Shown here one piece after another: positions 8,280 through 17,459 of a stretch of DNA of 64,000 bases (position 1 is the stretch's first letter; each line of letters starts with the position of its first letter). The DNA comes from Chloroflexi bacterium TSY (lineage in GTDB: Bacteria; Chloroflexota; Anaerolineae; Caldilineales; Caldilineaceae), in NCBI GenBank assembly GCA_019217005.1, contig JAHBNG010000069.1:11160-75159 (forward strand), read 5' to 3'. The notes beneath the pieces were generated by a model. The model was not told the origin of the DNA. It did no database searches and saw only the letters and a list, made by a program, of their open reading frames with translations. The position numbers were made by a program, and so were the translations under genes.

Positions 8280-10253
8280 TCAACGCAAGACGGCAGGCAA
8301 CAGCACTCGATTCAGCCGTACCCCGAGAGCAAATTCGGTTAGGTGAGTCAGTTGAACAGTTAAACGGTTTGCATTTGTATCACGTTCGAGCAAAGTGATA
8401 TCTGAATTGGACCATCTGTTTCCTTCTGTATCGTAAAAGTAGAGCGACAATTGCGTTTCATCAATCGTTGCGACGTCACCATGGTCATATTCGACAATGA
8501 TGGTAATGGGCTGCTGAAATGTAAAATTTGGCACCGAGACATTTTCTTGATAAGCAGTCAATGTGAAGGCACGTCCGGCAAATTCAAACAGATCATCGCC
8601 AGTGGATACTGTATCGACTCTCTTGAATAGAAGTGTGGTCGGCTGATCGACTGCCCCCTTCGGTATCGTAATGATCACTTGCTTATCATCCGCATCTGTG
8701 TAGACAGTTGTCTTGTCAATATCTGGTCCAGTCACAATGGTACGATCGCTAGATGGTAACGTTGGAGTAGGTTCTGGTATGATGATGGTTCCGCCAGATT
8801 CTGTCGTTGCAGTGGGTGAACCAGTCATCGTTGGTGTTGGTGAAGATTCTGGTACCTCGGTTTGCGTCGGTGTCGCACTCTGCTTGGGTTCAACTGTTGG
8901 TGTGACAGTAGTTGCAGGCACTGTGGGCGTTGTGGCTGGGCTGCTTCCTTCATAGCGTACAACGGCAAAATCGTCGTTTCCGCCGGCACGACTGAACCCA
9001 GCGACAACGATATTTCCATTTGCGTCCAGGGCGATAGCCTTGGCTGTATCATTGCTTGCGTTGTTGATATCGGTGATGGTGATGCCATCGCCATGAAATG
9101 AAGGATCCAGCGAACCATCTGCATTGTAGCGAGCCAGCGCAAAGTCATCGCTCCTGGCTCGATTTGTCACACCTGCAACGATAATTTTACTCCGTGAGTC
9201 AATGGTGAGAGCTCTGGCAGATTCCTTGCTATTGTTGCCTAAGCTTGTGACAACAAGACCTTTTGTCCCAAATGCATCATCGAGTGAGCCGTTTGTATTA
9301 TAGCGGGCCAGCGCAAAATCATCCGAGCCATCTCTGTCGCTCACTCCAACAACAACAAGCTTTCCACCCGCATCGATGGCGATGCTTTCTGCCACATCCT
9401 GGCTTCCACCGCCAAAATCTGTCGTAACAATGCCACCATTGCCAAACGAACTGTCAAGCGACCCGTCTGGGTTTAGGCGAATCAAGGCAAAATCTTCATC
9501 GCTGCTACCAGCCACAATGATCTTGCCAGCTTCATCGACCGTTACCGCTTTCCCATTATCATTGCTGCCAGCGGCGATATCGAGTATGGCTGTTCCATCA
9601 CTGTCGAACGTTGAATCAAGTGTTCCATCACGACTGTAGCGTACGATTGCAAAGTCATTGTTCCCATTTGCATTGCTCCGACCAACCACAATGATATTTC
9701 CATTCGGAGCAATCACGACAGCCTTACCATCATCCCTGCTCTTCTGGCCCAAATCGGTGATCGCAAAACCATTTTCACCAAATGAGGTGTCCAAAGTTCC
9801 GTTGTTTTGATACCGCACAACAGCAAAGTCGTTGCTGCCATTCAGGTTGCTCAGCCCTGCGATCACGAGTCGTCCATTTTCGTCAAGCGCCGCGGCTTCG
9901 CCAACATCTCGACGATTGTTGCCCAAGTCGCTGCTTATCCCGCCACCCACGCCAAATGAAGCGTCTAGTGTGCCGTCTTGATTCAGGCGGATTGCCGCAA
10001 AGTCATCACCGTCTGTTGTCGTCCTGAGTCCAGCAACGATGATTTTACCAGTGGTATCAATTGCAACCGCTTCTCCAGACTCGTCACTATTTGGACCAAG
10101 ACCTTGAGACAATATACCATCATCACTAAAAGTCGGATCCAGATCACCAGGCGCCGCCAAAACAGGCAGGACAATAGCGAGTAATCCGAACCCAAGAAAG
10201 AGAGTCCAGCGAAACCTGAAAAGTACGTGGCTTGTTGTTTTGCGTAATTTCAT
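8280..10253 (-). CDS. Secreted delta-60 repeat beta-propeller-like protein
   Basis: 657 residues. A signal peptide is seen at 1-33 (a basic start, then LFLGFGLLAIVLPVLA). Next come about eight repeats of roughly 55 residues with the delta-60 pattern: DGSLDPSFG.., then GGIVTTDFG.., then AIDAGGKLVVVG.., then DFALARYN. A T/P-rich linker follows (about 425-510), then a beta-sandwich-like domain (about 515-640) beginning ADDKQVIITIPKGAV. The delta-60 repeats probably form an extracellular propeller; the tail could attach it to the surface. The product ends PAVLR with no sorting motif. The repeats create long artificial frames on both strands. Confidence 0.85.
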   Translation of the reverse strand: MKLRKTTSHVLFRFRWTLFLGFGLLAIVLPVLAAPGDLDPTFSDDGILSQGLGPNSDESGEAVAIDTTGKIIVAGLRTTTDGDDFAAIRLNQDGTLDASFGVGGGISSDLGNNRRDVGEAAALDENGRLVIAGLSNLNGSNDFAVVRYQNNGTLDTSFGENGFAITDLGQKSRDDGKAVVIAPNGNIIVVGRSNANGNNDFAIVRYSRDGTLDSTFDSDGTAILDIAAGSNDNGKAVTVDEAGKIIVAGSSDEDFALIRLNPDGSLDSSFGNGGIVTTDFGGGSQDVAESIAIDAGGKLVVVGVSDRDGSDDFALARYNTNGSLDDAFGTKGLVVTSLGNNSKESARALTIDSRSKIIVAGVTNRARSDDFALARYNADGSLDPSFHGDGITITDINNASNDTAKAIALDANGNIVVAGFSRAGGNDDFAVVRYEGSSPATTPTVPATTVTPTVEPKQSATPTQTEVPESSPTPTMTGSPTATTESGGTIIIPEPTPTLPSSDRTIVTGPDIDKTTVYTDADDKQVIITIPKGAVDQPTTLLFKRVDTVSTGDDLFEFAGRAFTLTAYQENVSVPNFTFQQPITIIVEYDHGDVATIDETQLSLYFYDTEGNRWSNSDITLLERDTNANRLTVQLTHLTEFALGVRLNRVLLPAVLR

Positions 10254-10813
10254 TGAAATTTAAATAGTGTCGCGTCTATGTACTAATTCTTCATACGATA
10301 GACAGAGATACGGGTCCCTGATTGCAGACCAAAAATTTGGCTCGTCTCACCATCTGGCCAAACGAGTGACAAGGCCTGAATCTCGCTGTTGAACGGCAGA
10401 CCAAAATGGACACGCGCTGGTTGACCAGAGAGGTAGCCACTTGCGGCCCTCACATCACGGCGATAAAGCCCTGTGGTTGTATGCAACATTAATGTTCCTC
10501 CGAGCGCTCGGCTATTTTTGGTTCCTGGCCAAAATAGATCAACCTCCAAGGCATCTCCACCACAGAGTTGATTCTCGAAAACTTGGGTAGGAGACAAAAG
10601 ATTATTGACAACAACATCCAGATCCCCATCATTGTCCAAATCTGCCATCCCCATTCCACGACCCCCGGCAAGAGAATTCAATTCCCATTCAGGCATTGGT
10701 ATAAACTGTCTCTGGCTAACGTGAGCAGGACCATTATTGCGGAAAACCTGATTTTCTTCAACCAATTCATAATCGGGTAGATGACCAAAGATGTCTTTTG
10801 CCGCCATCCCATT

Positions 10814-12479
10814 GGGCTGGTTCAGAAATAGGTTGACAAAGAAGAGAGTACGTTAACAAGAGAATAGGTTAGAGAAAGAGGCTCCTGTTCAGGCAAAATA
10901 AGGGTGTTCAGACCAAAATAGCCAAAAAGGAGCCTCTAAATGTCAGAGTATCGAACAGACCCCCTATCATTGTCAACCCGAATCGATCTTGCGTTGGAAA
11001 TGCTCAACCCGAATCGAGAGTGGGGGAGAGTGAGCGAACTGTCAACGGCGTACAATGTGTCTCGAACGTGGCTCTATAAGTTGAGAGAGAGCGGTGAAGC
11101 GGCGCTGAAAGCGATCTTGTCGCCAGTGAGTCCAGGACCGCAGCCGAAAAGCCATGTGATCGAAGTGGATGAGACGTTCATCCGACGAACCATAACGGTG
11201 TTGCCGATGCTGCGAGGAAGCGTACGAGATATCCAAAGGGGGTTGGGGTTGCTGCTAGGTGTGGAGCGGTCGGTGGGATTCATCCAAGGGACGCTGGCGG
11301 AAGTTGGAGAACTGGCATCGGCGTACAATGAGAGCATGGTGCCGACGCTGCCGGTGTTGGGGGAAGCGGATGAAATTTTCTGTGGCGACCAACCGTGCCT
11401 GACGGTGGTGGACGGAGCATCGTTTGCGCTGTTGAATATCTCAGCAGCCGATGCCCGAGATGAAACAACATGGGGGGTTGAAGTTTCTCGAATTGCTCGA
11501 GCGAGGCATCACCTTTGATGACTTGGTGACCGATGGGGCTTTGGGCATTCAGGCAGGAGCCAAGGCAGCGGGGATGAATGCGCCACACTCCTATGACCTC
11601 TTTCACCAAATGCAGAATGGCACCAAAATCACCCAACGTCTGGAGAGAGAAATGGACCAGGCCATGACCGACCGTGACGTAGCTTGGCAAGAGTTGGACG
11701 AGCAGACTGCTCCTGCACGTCGCCCTGGGCGACCACGCAAATGCACAGTGACTCTCGAGGTTGCCGACCAAACGGTGCTGACAGCAGTTGACTTGCACGA
11801 GAACTGGACATGGCTTCTCCGAACGGTCCGTCAGGCACTGGAGCCGATTTCACCGACCGGGCAGCTTGTCAACACAGATGCCGCGCAACAAACCATTCTG
11901 GCTGCCACCCAACTTATGATGGAGATGAACCGCGATGAAATTGCACACTTTGCCACCCAACTGCAGCAGAATCTACCTACATTGCTGGCTCCCCTCCGTC
12001 GCCTGGAACTATCCCTGGCTCCCCTCCGCCAGAACCTCTCACCTGAGTACGAAGCCTTCATCACACACCTCTGGACTTATCGCCATGACCATCAACTTCC
12101 CATTGAACAGCTTTTCCCTCCCTCATTGCAGCCTATGGCTCTTGCCTTCTGGCATGCACTGGATCGCTTCCATCGGGCTTCTTCTCTAGCTGAATCCTTT
12201 CATGCTTGGCTCAGGCCCTTTCTTGCAATCCATCGCTCTTTGCCCGATTGGTTGGCCGCTCTTTTACAGCTCTTTTGGAATCATCGCACCTTCTCACGTG
12301 GCAAACGCTCCGGTCACTCACCCTTAGAACTGGCTACCGATTCCTATGTCCCTTCTTTGGCTGACGCCCTTGATGCCATTCTTCAGCCTCAACAGCAACT
12401 GGCTCTTTAACCTATTCTCTTTTTAACGTGCCCATTTCAATTTTGTAAACCTAACTCATCCCTTGTTCTGAACCTGCCC
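10814..12479 (+). mobile_element. Insertion sequence, 1666 bp, 8-bp TSD (unassigned DDE family)
   Basis: The left end reads GGGCTGGTTCAGAAATAGG. The inverse of the right end reads GGGCAGGTTCAGAACAAGGG. A second inverse pair, AAGAGAATAGGTTA, lies at 10858-10871 and 12408-12421. The direct repeat ATCCCATT flanks it (10806-10813 and 12480-12487). It encodes one transposase, split by a frameshift. The right end also contains GTTAGGTTTACA, the same subterminal word as MITE-A, and the TSD length is the same. It interrupts the ASPIC/UnbV gene. Confidence 0.95.
10940..12410 (+). pseudogene. DDE transposase of the 1666-bp IS, frameshifted at a G6 run
   Basis: The first part (10940-11518) starts MSEYRTDPLSLSTRIDL and carries a helix-turn-helix (SELSTAYNVSRTWLYKLRESGE), then the start of the catalytic domain (VDETF, EADEIFCGD, TVVDGASF). 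The second part (11451-12410) continues in the +1 frame as KFLELLERGITFDDLV and contains the RASSLAESFHAWLRPF region, probably bearing the catalytic Glu. The frames meet at six Gs (11472-11477). Five Gs would give one continuous protein of about 489 residues reading TTWGLKFLEL. This may be transcriptional slippage, a genuine mutation or a homopolymer sequencing error. I do not recognise the IS family name. Confidence 0.8.
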
Positions 12480-13705
12480 ATCCCATTTACCACATATAAA
12501 TCCAGAAAGCCATCGTTATCTAAATCGCCAAATTGACTTGACCAACTCCACCCGGTTGCATCCAGACCCTTGACTGGAGCTTGATCTTGATATAGGCCAT
12601 TGTCTGAAGGAGCCAACAAGACATTTGCCAACACTTGGGCATCCTTTCCTTCTTCCATTGTTTTCATCAATGGCTCCCATGCCTGCATGGTTTTACTATC
12701 AAGAGCATAGGGTTTCATATCGGCAGAGAATATCTCCAAGCGACCATCGTTATCGATATCCCCAGGCGCAAAACTCATTGTATTTTGGGCAACAGCATCA
12801 AACGGTAGCGTCTCCTGCCAACCATCTTCGTGCCAAAGCCAGACTTGATCGGGCAACAAAAAATCGTGTCCCACCCAGATATCGAGATATCCATCTTCAT
12901 TTAGATCTACCAACAACAGTGCCAACGCTTGAGAAAAGAATGCCAAATGGGTTGGTTCAAAACGTTCACCTACATTTTCATAATAGACGACGCCACCATT
13001 CCCAAAGTCCAGATAATCATCCCGCGTGTGTTCCGTCTGATAGGTCGCAACAACAATATCCAAATCATTGTCCCGATCCATATCGGCCCACGACATTGTA
13101 TAGGCGCGCTGACTGACGCTAAAATAATCCAACCGCCGAAAGTGATGTTTTTCGCTGGTTCGCAGCTCACTAAGCCCGTCACTCTGGCTCAGATCATTGC
13201 CATTGTTGAGCCAGACGAAAGGACGCAGGTGCCGATGAGCAAAGACAATATCTTGCCAGCCATCTCCATCAATGTCAACAATATTCACACCCCGGCTCTG
13301 ACCATGTGGAAACTCCTCTTTTTGAAAATTGAGGTTCCCTTCATTCCAGAAGATAGCGTTCGGCCCAGCCAGGTTGGCCAAGACAAGATCCAGATCCCCA
13401 TCGTTGTCCAGGTCGTTGATCCCTAATCCCGAACCATTGCTATCAAAAGTACGGACGACCTCACCCTGAATTTGAGTGACGTGATCCAATGGATGGGAGA
13501 TAAATCGATCTGTGCAGGGTTCATCTGGCTCGATGAGGGATATTTGAGTGACAATTAGCGGGAACTGGGCAGTGGTTTCGATGGAATCTTCCAAGAAGAG
13601 AGAGACGGCTTGACATCCGGTTGTATAGAGAATAAACGATAGGAGAGTTGTGGAGATGATTGACTTACACAATTTTATCAAATGAGCCTTTCCTATCTTT
13701 TTGGG

Positions 13706-13780
13706 GTGTGTACCATAAAGTGTGTAAGAGGAGCGGGCTCTCTGATTAAGCGGTCTCCATTTACACATTTTGGGACACAC
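13706..13780. repeat. PAL1 repeat copy
   Basis: Arms GTGTGTACCATAAAGTGTGT and ACACATTTTGGGACACAC flank a CTGATTAAG loop. It is one of five dispersed PAL1 hairpins and lies between the ASPIC/UnbV gene and the aldo/keto reductase gene. Confidence 0.8.
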
Positions 13781-13823
13781 TGTCTCTTTTTTTGGCACTA
13801 TTCTACTGATCACGCCAATTTGC

Positions 13824-14804
13824 TCAACCAGGTCCCTTGCGTTCGGCTTTGCCAAATGGCAATCTAAAGGGTTCCTCGAAGGGCCGAAAAGGCACCATGT
13901 CAGCAATCTTCTGCACGTCATTCAGAAGATCGGCGGGTAGTGGACCAGCCTCAACCGCTGCGACATTGGCCTCCACTTCAGCAACTGAACGTGCCCCCAT
14001 CAACGTCGTAGAAATATTGGGATTGGAGATGACGAAACGAATCGCCAACTCTGCCAGGGGCATATCGAGATCGTCTAAGAGCGCATAGAGTCGTTTGTAT
14101 TGTGCACGCCGCGGCGACGAAAGCCAGCGCGCACCATGATTCACTTCATCGTCATATCGTTTGGCCAGCGCTCCTTGCTGTAATGGAGAGCCAACGATGA
14201 TCCCCATGCCCAGTTTGGTGGCAGCGGGCAACACATCCAATAATGCTTCCTGCCAGAGCAAGCTGTAGTTAAATGCTGTCAACACGACGTCATATTGGCC
14301 CGTATTGATAATGTGGGGCAATTCATAAGCGGTTGTGCCACCCAGCCCCGTGAAGCGAATTAACCCCTCCGATTTTAGCTCCTTCAATAATTCACAGACG
14401 GGCCCATGATAACGCTCATGATCAGTGAACCAATCATATTGACCAGGTCGGTCTGGTTCATGGATCATCAAGATGTCAATGACGTCGCGCTTCAGAAGCC
14501 GTAAACTTTCTTCCAACGAGTCACGCAATGCGTCTTTATCCTGCGGATTAAATGGCTGAGGACGTCCCCCCAATTTTGTTGAAAGAATGTAGGGCTGAGT
14601 AACACCATCCAGTGCGTAGCCCAACACTTCCTCGCTGTCCATGTAGCCTGGGGCAGTATCGACATAATTCACACCCAGTTCGAATGCCCGCTGCACAGCT
14701 CGTCGTGCTTCATCCTTCGCTGTGGCAAAGGAGGCAACAAAAAGACCGCCCATGCCCAACTCGCTGACTTGTAGCCCAGTTTTTCCCAATGGTCGGTAGT
14801 TCAT
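13824..14804 (-). CDS. Aldo/keto reductase
   Basis: 326 residues, the usual TIM-barrel size. The catalytic tetrad is visible: D49 and Y54 (VDTAPGYMDSEEVLG), K77 (LSTKLGG) and H115 (LMIHEPD). The NAD(P)-binding end (NPNISTTLMGARS) is present near residue 260. Such enzymes oxidise sugars such as L-fucose or D-threo-aldoses, or reduce their carbonyls. The ATG at 14804 lies just after the stop of the upstream permease gene (TAA at 14808-14806), so the two were translationally adjacent in one operon with the ABC transporter. A carbohydrate dehydrogenase role is therefore likely. The MITE-A insertion in the permease lies about 60 bp upstream and may affect its expression. Confidence 0.9.
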   Translation of the reverse strand: MNYRPLGKTGLQVSELGMGGLFVASFATAKDEARRAVQRAFELGVNYVDTAPGYMDSEEVLGYALDGVTQPYILSTKLGGRPQPFNPQDKDALRDSLEESLRLLKRDVIDILMIHEPDRPGQYDWFTDHERYHGPVCELLKELKSEGLIRFTGLGGTTAYELPHIINTGQYDVVLTAFNYSLLWQEALLDVLPAATKLGMGIIVGSPLQQGALAKRYDDEVNHGARWLSSPRRAQYKRLYALLDDLDMPLAELAIRFVISNPNISTTLMGARSVAEVEANVAAVEAGPLPADLLNDVQKIADMVPFRPFEEPFRLPFGKAERKGPG

Positions 14805-14805
14805 T

Positions 14806-15967
14806 TTACCCCTTTAGTCCGGTCAGTGTAATTCCTTCGATAAAATAACGTTGGGCAAAGAAGGGGTGGTTCATTTTAGCTGGATAGATAGGTTTACACT
14901 TTTGATACATAGATAAAAATCTATATGAGGTCATTTTCTGCCTGAGCATGGCTCAAAGTAGAAAATATAAACATCTTTTCTCTTTGCAAAAATGTAAACC
15001 TAATTGTCCGCCTAAAATGAACCACCCCCAGAAAGAACGTTTATATTCTCTGATTTCGCCGGTTCTCAGAGAGAAAACGGTCTCATATAGATTTTTGTCT
15101 ATATATCAAAAGTGTAAACCTAATTTTGAACCACCCCGCAAAGAAGAAGACAATCAACACAGGCAACAGTGTGATGGTCGCACCGACCATGAGGAGATTC
15201 CAGTAGATCGTATATTGTCCAAGAAAGAAAGCCAGACCAAGTGGCAGCGTTTTCATCTCCAACGTATTGGTAATCAAGAGAGGCCACAGGAAGTTATTCC
15301 AACTCCACATAAAGACAAAAATACCGAGGGTGGCCAATGCCGGTTTGGAGAGCGGCAGCATTATGTTCCAATAGATGCGAAAATAACCACAACCGTCAAT
15401 CTTAGAGGCGTCTTCCAATTCCTGTGGAATGCTCATGAAGAACTGTCTCAGGAGAAAGGTTCCATACGCACTGAAAATCAGAGGAATGATTAATCCCTGA
15501 TAGCTATCGATCCACTTCAGCTCGCGCACCAGAATAAAGACAGGTATCATTGTGACCTGGAATGGAATCATCATGGTTGCCAGATATAGTATGAAGAGCT
15601 TGTCGCGCGCGGGGAAATGTAACCGTGCAAAGGCAAACGCCCCGAGGGAACAAGTCGCAAGCTGACCAAATGTTACAAAGACGGAGACAATCGTGCTGTT
15701 CAGGAAAAAGAGATCAAAGGGCAAGGCTTGCCAAGTCGTTATATAATTGGACCACATAATCGGAGACGGGATCCAGATTGGCGGAAAGATATATGCCTGC
15801 TGATCATTTTTTAGCGAGGTCGAGAGCATCCACAAAAAAGGCACAATCATCGTGATGGCACCGATGGCTAAGAGCAAATGCGCCATTATTGCGCGCCAGG
15901 GAAGACGACGGGGCAGTAGTCTGGCTCTCGCTTGCGCTCTATCTTGTATCAAGACATTTTGTGACAT
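14806..15967 (-). pseudogene. MalG-type sugar ABC permease (set B), C-terminus split by a MITE-A insertion
   Basis: The frame from 15967 encodes about 275 genuine residues with six TM helices and the EAA loop (LEDASKIDGCGYFRIYWNIMLPLSKPAL). It then reads into the MITE and ends artificially in LLIYRQKSI. Removing 14863-15137 plus one GCAAAGAA duplication restores VFFFAQRYFIEGITLTGLKG and a TAA at 14808-14806. The intact protein is 292 residues, the standard length and C-terminus for this family. The MITE removes about the last 17 residues and substitutes 21 foreign ones. The product may be unstable or still partly functional. It pairs with the MalF-type protein at 16013-16963. Confidence 0.92.
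14863..15137 (-). repeat. MITE-A compound copy (275 bp, 8-bp TSD)
   Basis: Bounded by GGGGTGGTTCATTTTAGC and TTTTGAACCACCCC, with the TSD GCAAAGAA (14855-14862 and 15138-15145). It contains an almost complete MITE-A with an internal right end at 15014-15029, followed by a second, divergent MITE-A half (TTTATATTCTCTGATTTCGC...GGTCTCATATAG). This is best read as one MITE inserted in, or recombined with, a diverged sister. Only the outer pair of ends has a TSD. Confidence 0.85.
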
Positions 15968-16012
15968 ATGAAAAGCTTCTTGAGTTCAGTGAGGAGGTTG
16001 GATAGCCAGAGA

Positions 16013-16963
16013 TCACTCATAGAAGACCCACCGATCTTGATAGAGCCACTGTACCAACGTAACGATCAAGATTAGGGCAAACAGTACCCATGCAACGGCT
16101 GACGCATAGCCCATTTTGTACCATTCGAAGCCGTTTTCGTAGATATAATAGACAGTCGTAATGGTTGAACGAGCTGGACCGCCGCGCGTCATGATGTAAG
16201 CTTGTTCAAAGACCTGGAACGATCCAATGATGGACATAATGAGCACAAAGAAGGTAGTCGGCGTGAGCAAAGGAAGTGTGACATTGCGGAATTTGTGCCA
16301 ACTGGTTGCACCGTCAATCTCGGCTGCTTCGTAGAGGTGACTTGGTATCCCTTGGAGTCCTGCCAAGAAAAGCACCATGTTATACCCCAACCCTTTCCAG
16401 ACGCTCATGAAGATGATAGCGGGCATGGCCCACGTGCGACTTTGGAGCCAATCCGGTGCAGTCAAAGGCAAACGTAAAAACTCAAATAGTTCATTGAGCA
16501 TATAATTCAGAATGCCAGATGTTGGGTTGTACATCCAACGCCACATCAGGGCAACAGCGATCATGGATGAGACGACAGGGATAAAGTAGATCGTTCGATA
16601 GAAGCTCATCCCTCGAATTTTCTGGTTGAGTGCAACCGCCAGCCCAAGCGAAAGTGCAATCCCTAATGGTACGCTTCCGAGCATATAGTAAGCCGTCGCA
16701 CGCAAGCTCATCCAAAAATCATCGTCCGTGACCAGATCAACATAATTTTGAAATCCCAACCACTTTGGCGGGTTGAGCAGGTTCCACTGCAGCAACGAAA
16801 TCCCTAACGCGGCCAATACGGGACCAGCCATAAACACGATAAAACCGATCACGTTTGGTAGCAGAAAGAGAAACGCTGCGACGAGTTCGTTCCGCTTGGC
16901 CCTCGAGCCAAAAAACTTGCCATTTGGTTTTTGGGGAGTAATCGATTGTATTGAAGTTGCCAT
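16013..16963 (-). CDS. MalF-type sugar ABC permease (set B)
   Basis: 316 residues with six predicted TM helices. The first is FLFLLPNVIGFIVFMAGPVLAALGISLLQW. The ATPase-contact EAA loop reads YEAAEIDGATSWHKFRNVTLPLL. The C-terminus LYQDRWVFYE is typical of this family. Together with the MalG-type protein (14806-15967) it would form the membrane channel for the lipoprotein encoded at 17460-18785. No ATPase gene is in the window, consistent with a shared MsmX/UgpC-type ATPase encoded elsewhere (inference). It appears intact. Confidence 0.93.
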   Translation of the reverse strand: MATSIQSITPQKPNGKFFGSRAKRNELVAAFLFLLPNVIGFIVFMAGPVLAALGISLLQWNLLNPPKWLGFQNYVDLVTDDDFWMSLRATAYYMLGSVPLGIALSLGLAVALNQKIRGMSFYRTIYFIPVVSSMIAVALMWRWMYNPTSGILNYMLNELFEFLRLPLTAPDWLQSRTWAMPAIIFMSVWKGLGYNMVLFLAGLQGIPSHLYEAAEIDGATSWHKFRNVTLPLLTPTTFFVLIMSIIGSFQVFEQAYIMTRGGPARSTITTVYYIYENGFEWYKMGYASAVAWVLFALILIVTLVQWLYQDRWVFYE

Positions 16964-17084
16964 AGTAGAAAGATTTACGATTTAGGATTTACGGTTTATG
17001 AGAGCATTGGGAAAAATACTGACTCTTTCGGATCTCAAGAGGTTAACAAGAACGCCGCCGATTCAAATCGGTGTCTGGCAAGGG

Positions 17085-17230
17085 AAACCTGCTTATGAAG
17101 ATTCAAAATTAAGTTCGGTAATCGTTCAGCGAGCACGCCCCGTGCGGGTCTTGAAGGGACGCCACTCGCACGAGGCGTGCTGGCTGGACTTTTTTGCCGG
17201 ACTATTTTCTTAATGTGCATAAGCAGGTTT
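17085..17230. repeat. 146-bp nested inverted repeat
   Basis: The outer arms are AAACCTGCTTATG (17085-17097) and CATAAGCAGGTTT (17218-17230). The inner arms AGCACGCCCCGTGCGGGT (17132-17149) and ACTCGCACGAGGCGTGCT (17164-17181) pair with two mismatches. A T6 run follows the inner hairpin on the plus strand, so it could act as a terminator. The overall symmetry suggests a MITE or REP element. Confidence 0.7.
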
Positions 17231-17296
17231 GGGTTAGCAGACGTCGAATTCATTCGGCGTTGTCAACCCCCTGAGATCCTGTTGAGCCCAAATGCT

Positions 17297-17401
17297 TAAG
17301 TGAACCCAAGAAGGTACTTGGACACGGATTTCTAAGATTTTCAGGATTTAATCCGCGTCAATCCGTGTCCTACTTTTTAATTTCTTGTCCGAGTTCACTT
17401 A
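17297..17401. repeat. Inverted-repeat element with GGACACGGAT arms
   Basis: Outer arms TAAGTGAACCCAAGAA and the approximate inverse near 17382-17401 enclose inner arms GGACACGGAT (17330-17339) and ATCCGTGTCC (17361-17370). A related element with the same inner arms lies at 23633-23703. Confidence 0.6.
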
Positions 17402-17459
17402 AGCGATTCGTAAATCGCAAAGGTCAAAACGACTACTTTGCACACAAAAGTCGTAAATA

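Larger units (their letters stand above)
10283..13681 (-). pseudogene. FG-GAP/VCBS - ASPIC/UnbV lipoprotein gene, split by an IS
   Basis: The host frame runs 13681-12480 and resumes at 10805-10283. Removing the IS (10814-12479) and one copy of the ATCCCATT duplication rejoins it as VVNGMAAKDIFG and gives 574 codons without a stop. I place the start at TTG 13681, because AGGAAAGG precedes it and a lipoprotein signal follows (MIKLCKSIISTTLLSFILYTTGC). Several FG-GAP/VCBS calcium-binding-type repeats follow (DLDNDGDLDLV, DIDGDGWQDIV, DLNEDGYLDIW, DLDNDGFLDLY, DLDNDGDLDVV), then an ASPIC/UnbV-like C-terminus (NSRALGGTL...GYLSGQPARVHFGL). Intact, it would be a cell-surface integrin-like propeller. 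The upstream neighbour is the aldo/keto reductase. Confidence 0.9.
16964..17459. other. 496-bp spacer between permease and binding-protein genes of transporter B
   Basis: No gene is seen. It contains two inverted-repeat elements (17085-17230 and 17297-17401). The spacer is unusually long for a gap inside an SBP-permease operon, suggesting repeats have inserted here. Confidence 0.5.

Noticed and set aside
8713..10195. Several open frames on the plus strand and in other frames across the delta-60 gene
   Set aside because: They mirror the repeat structure of the delta-60 coding region and have no RBS.
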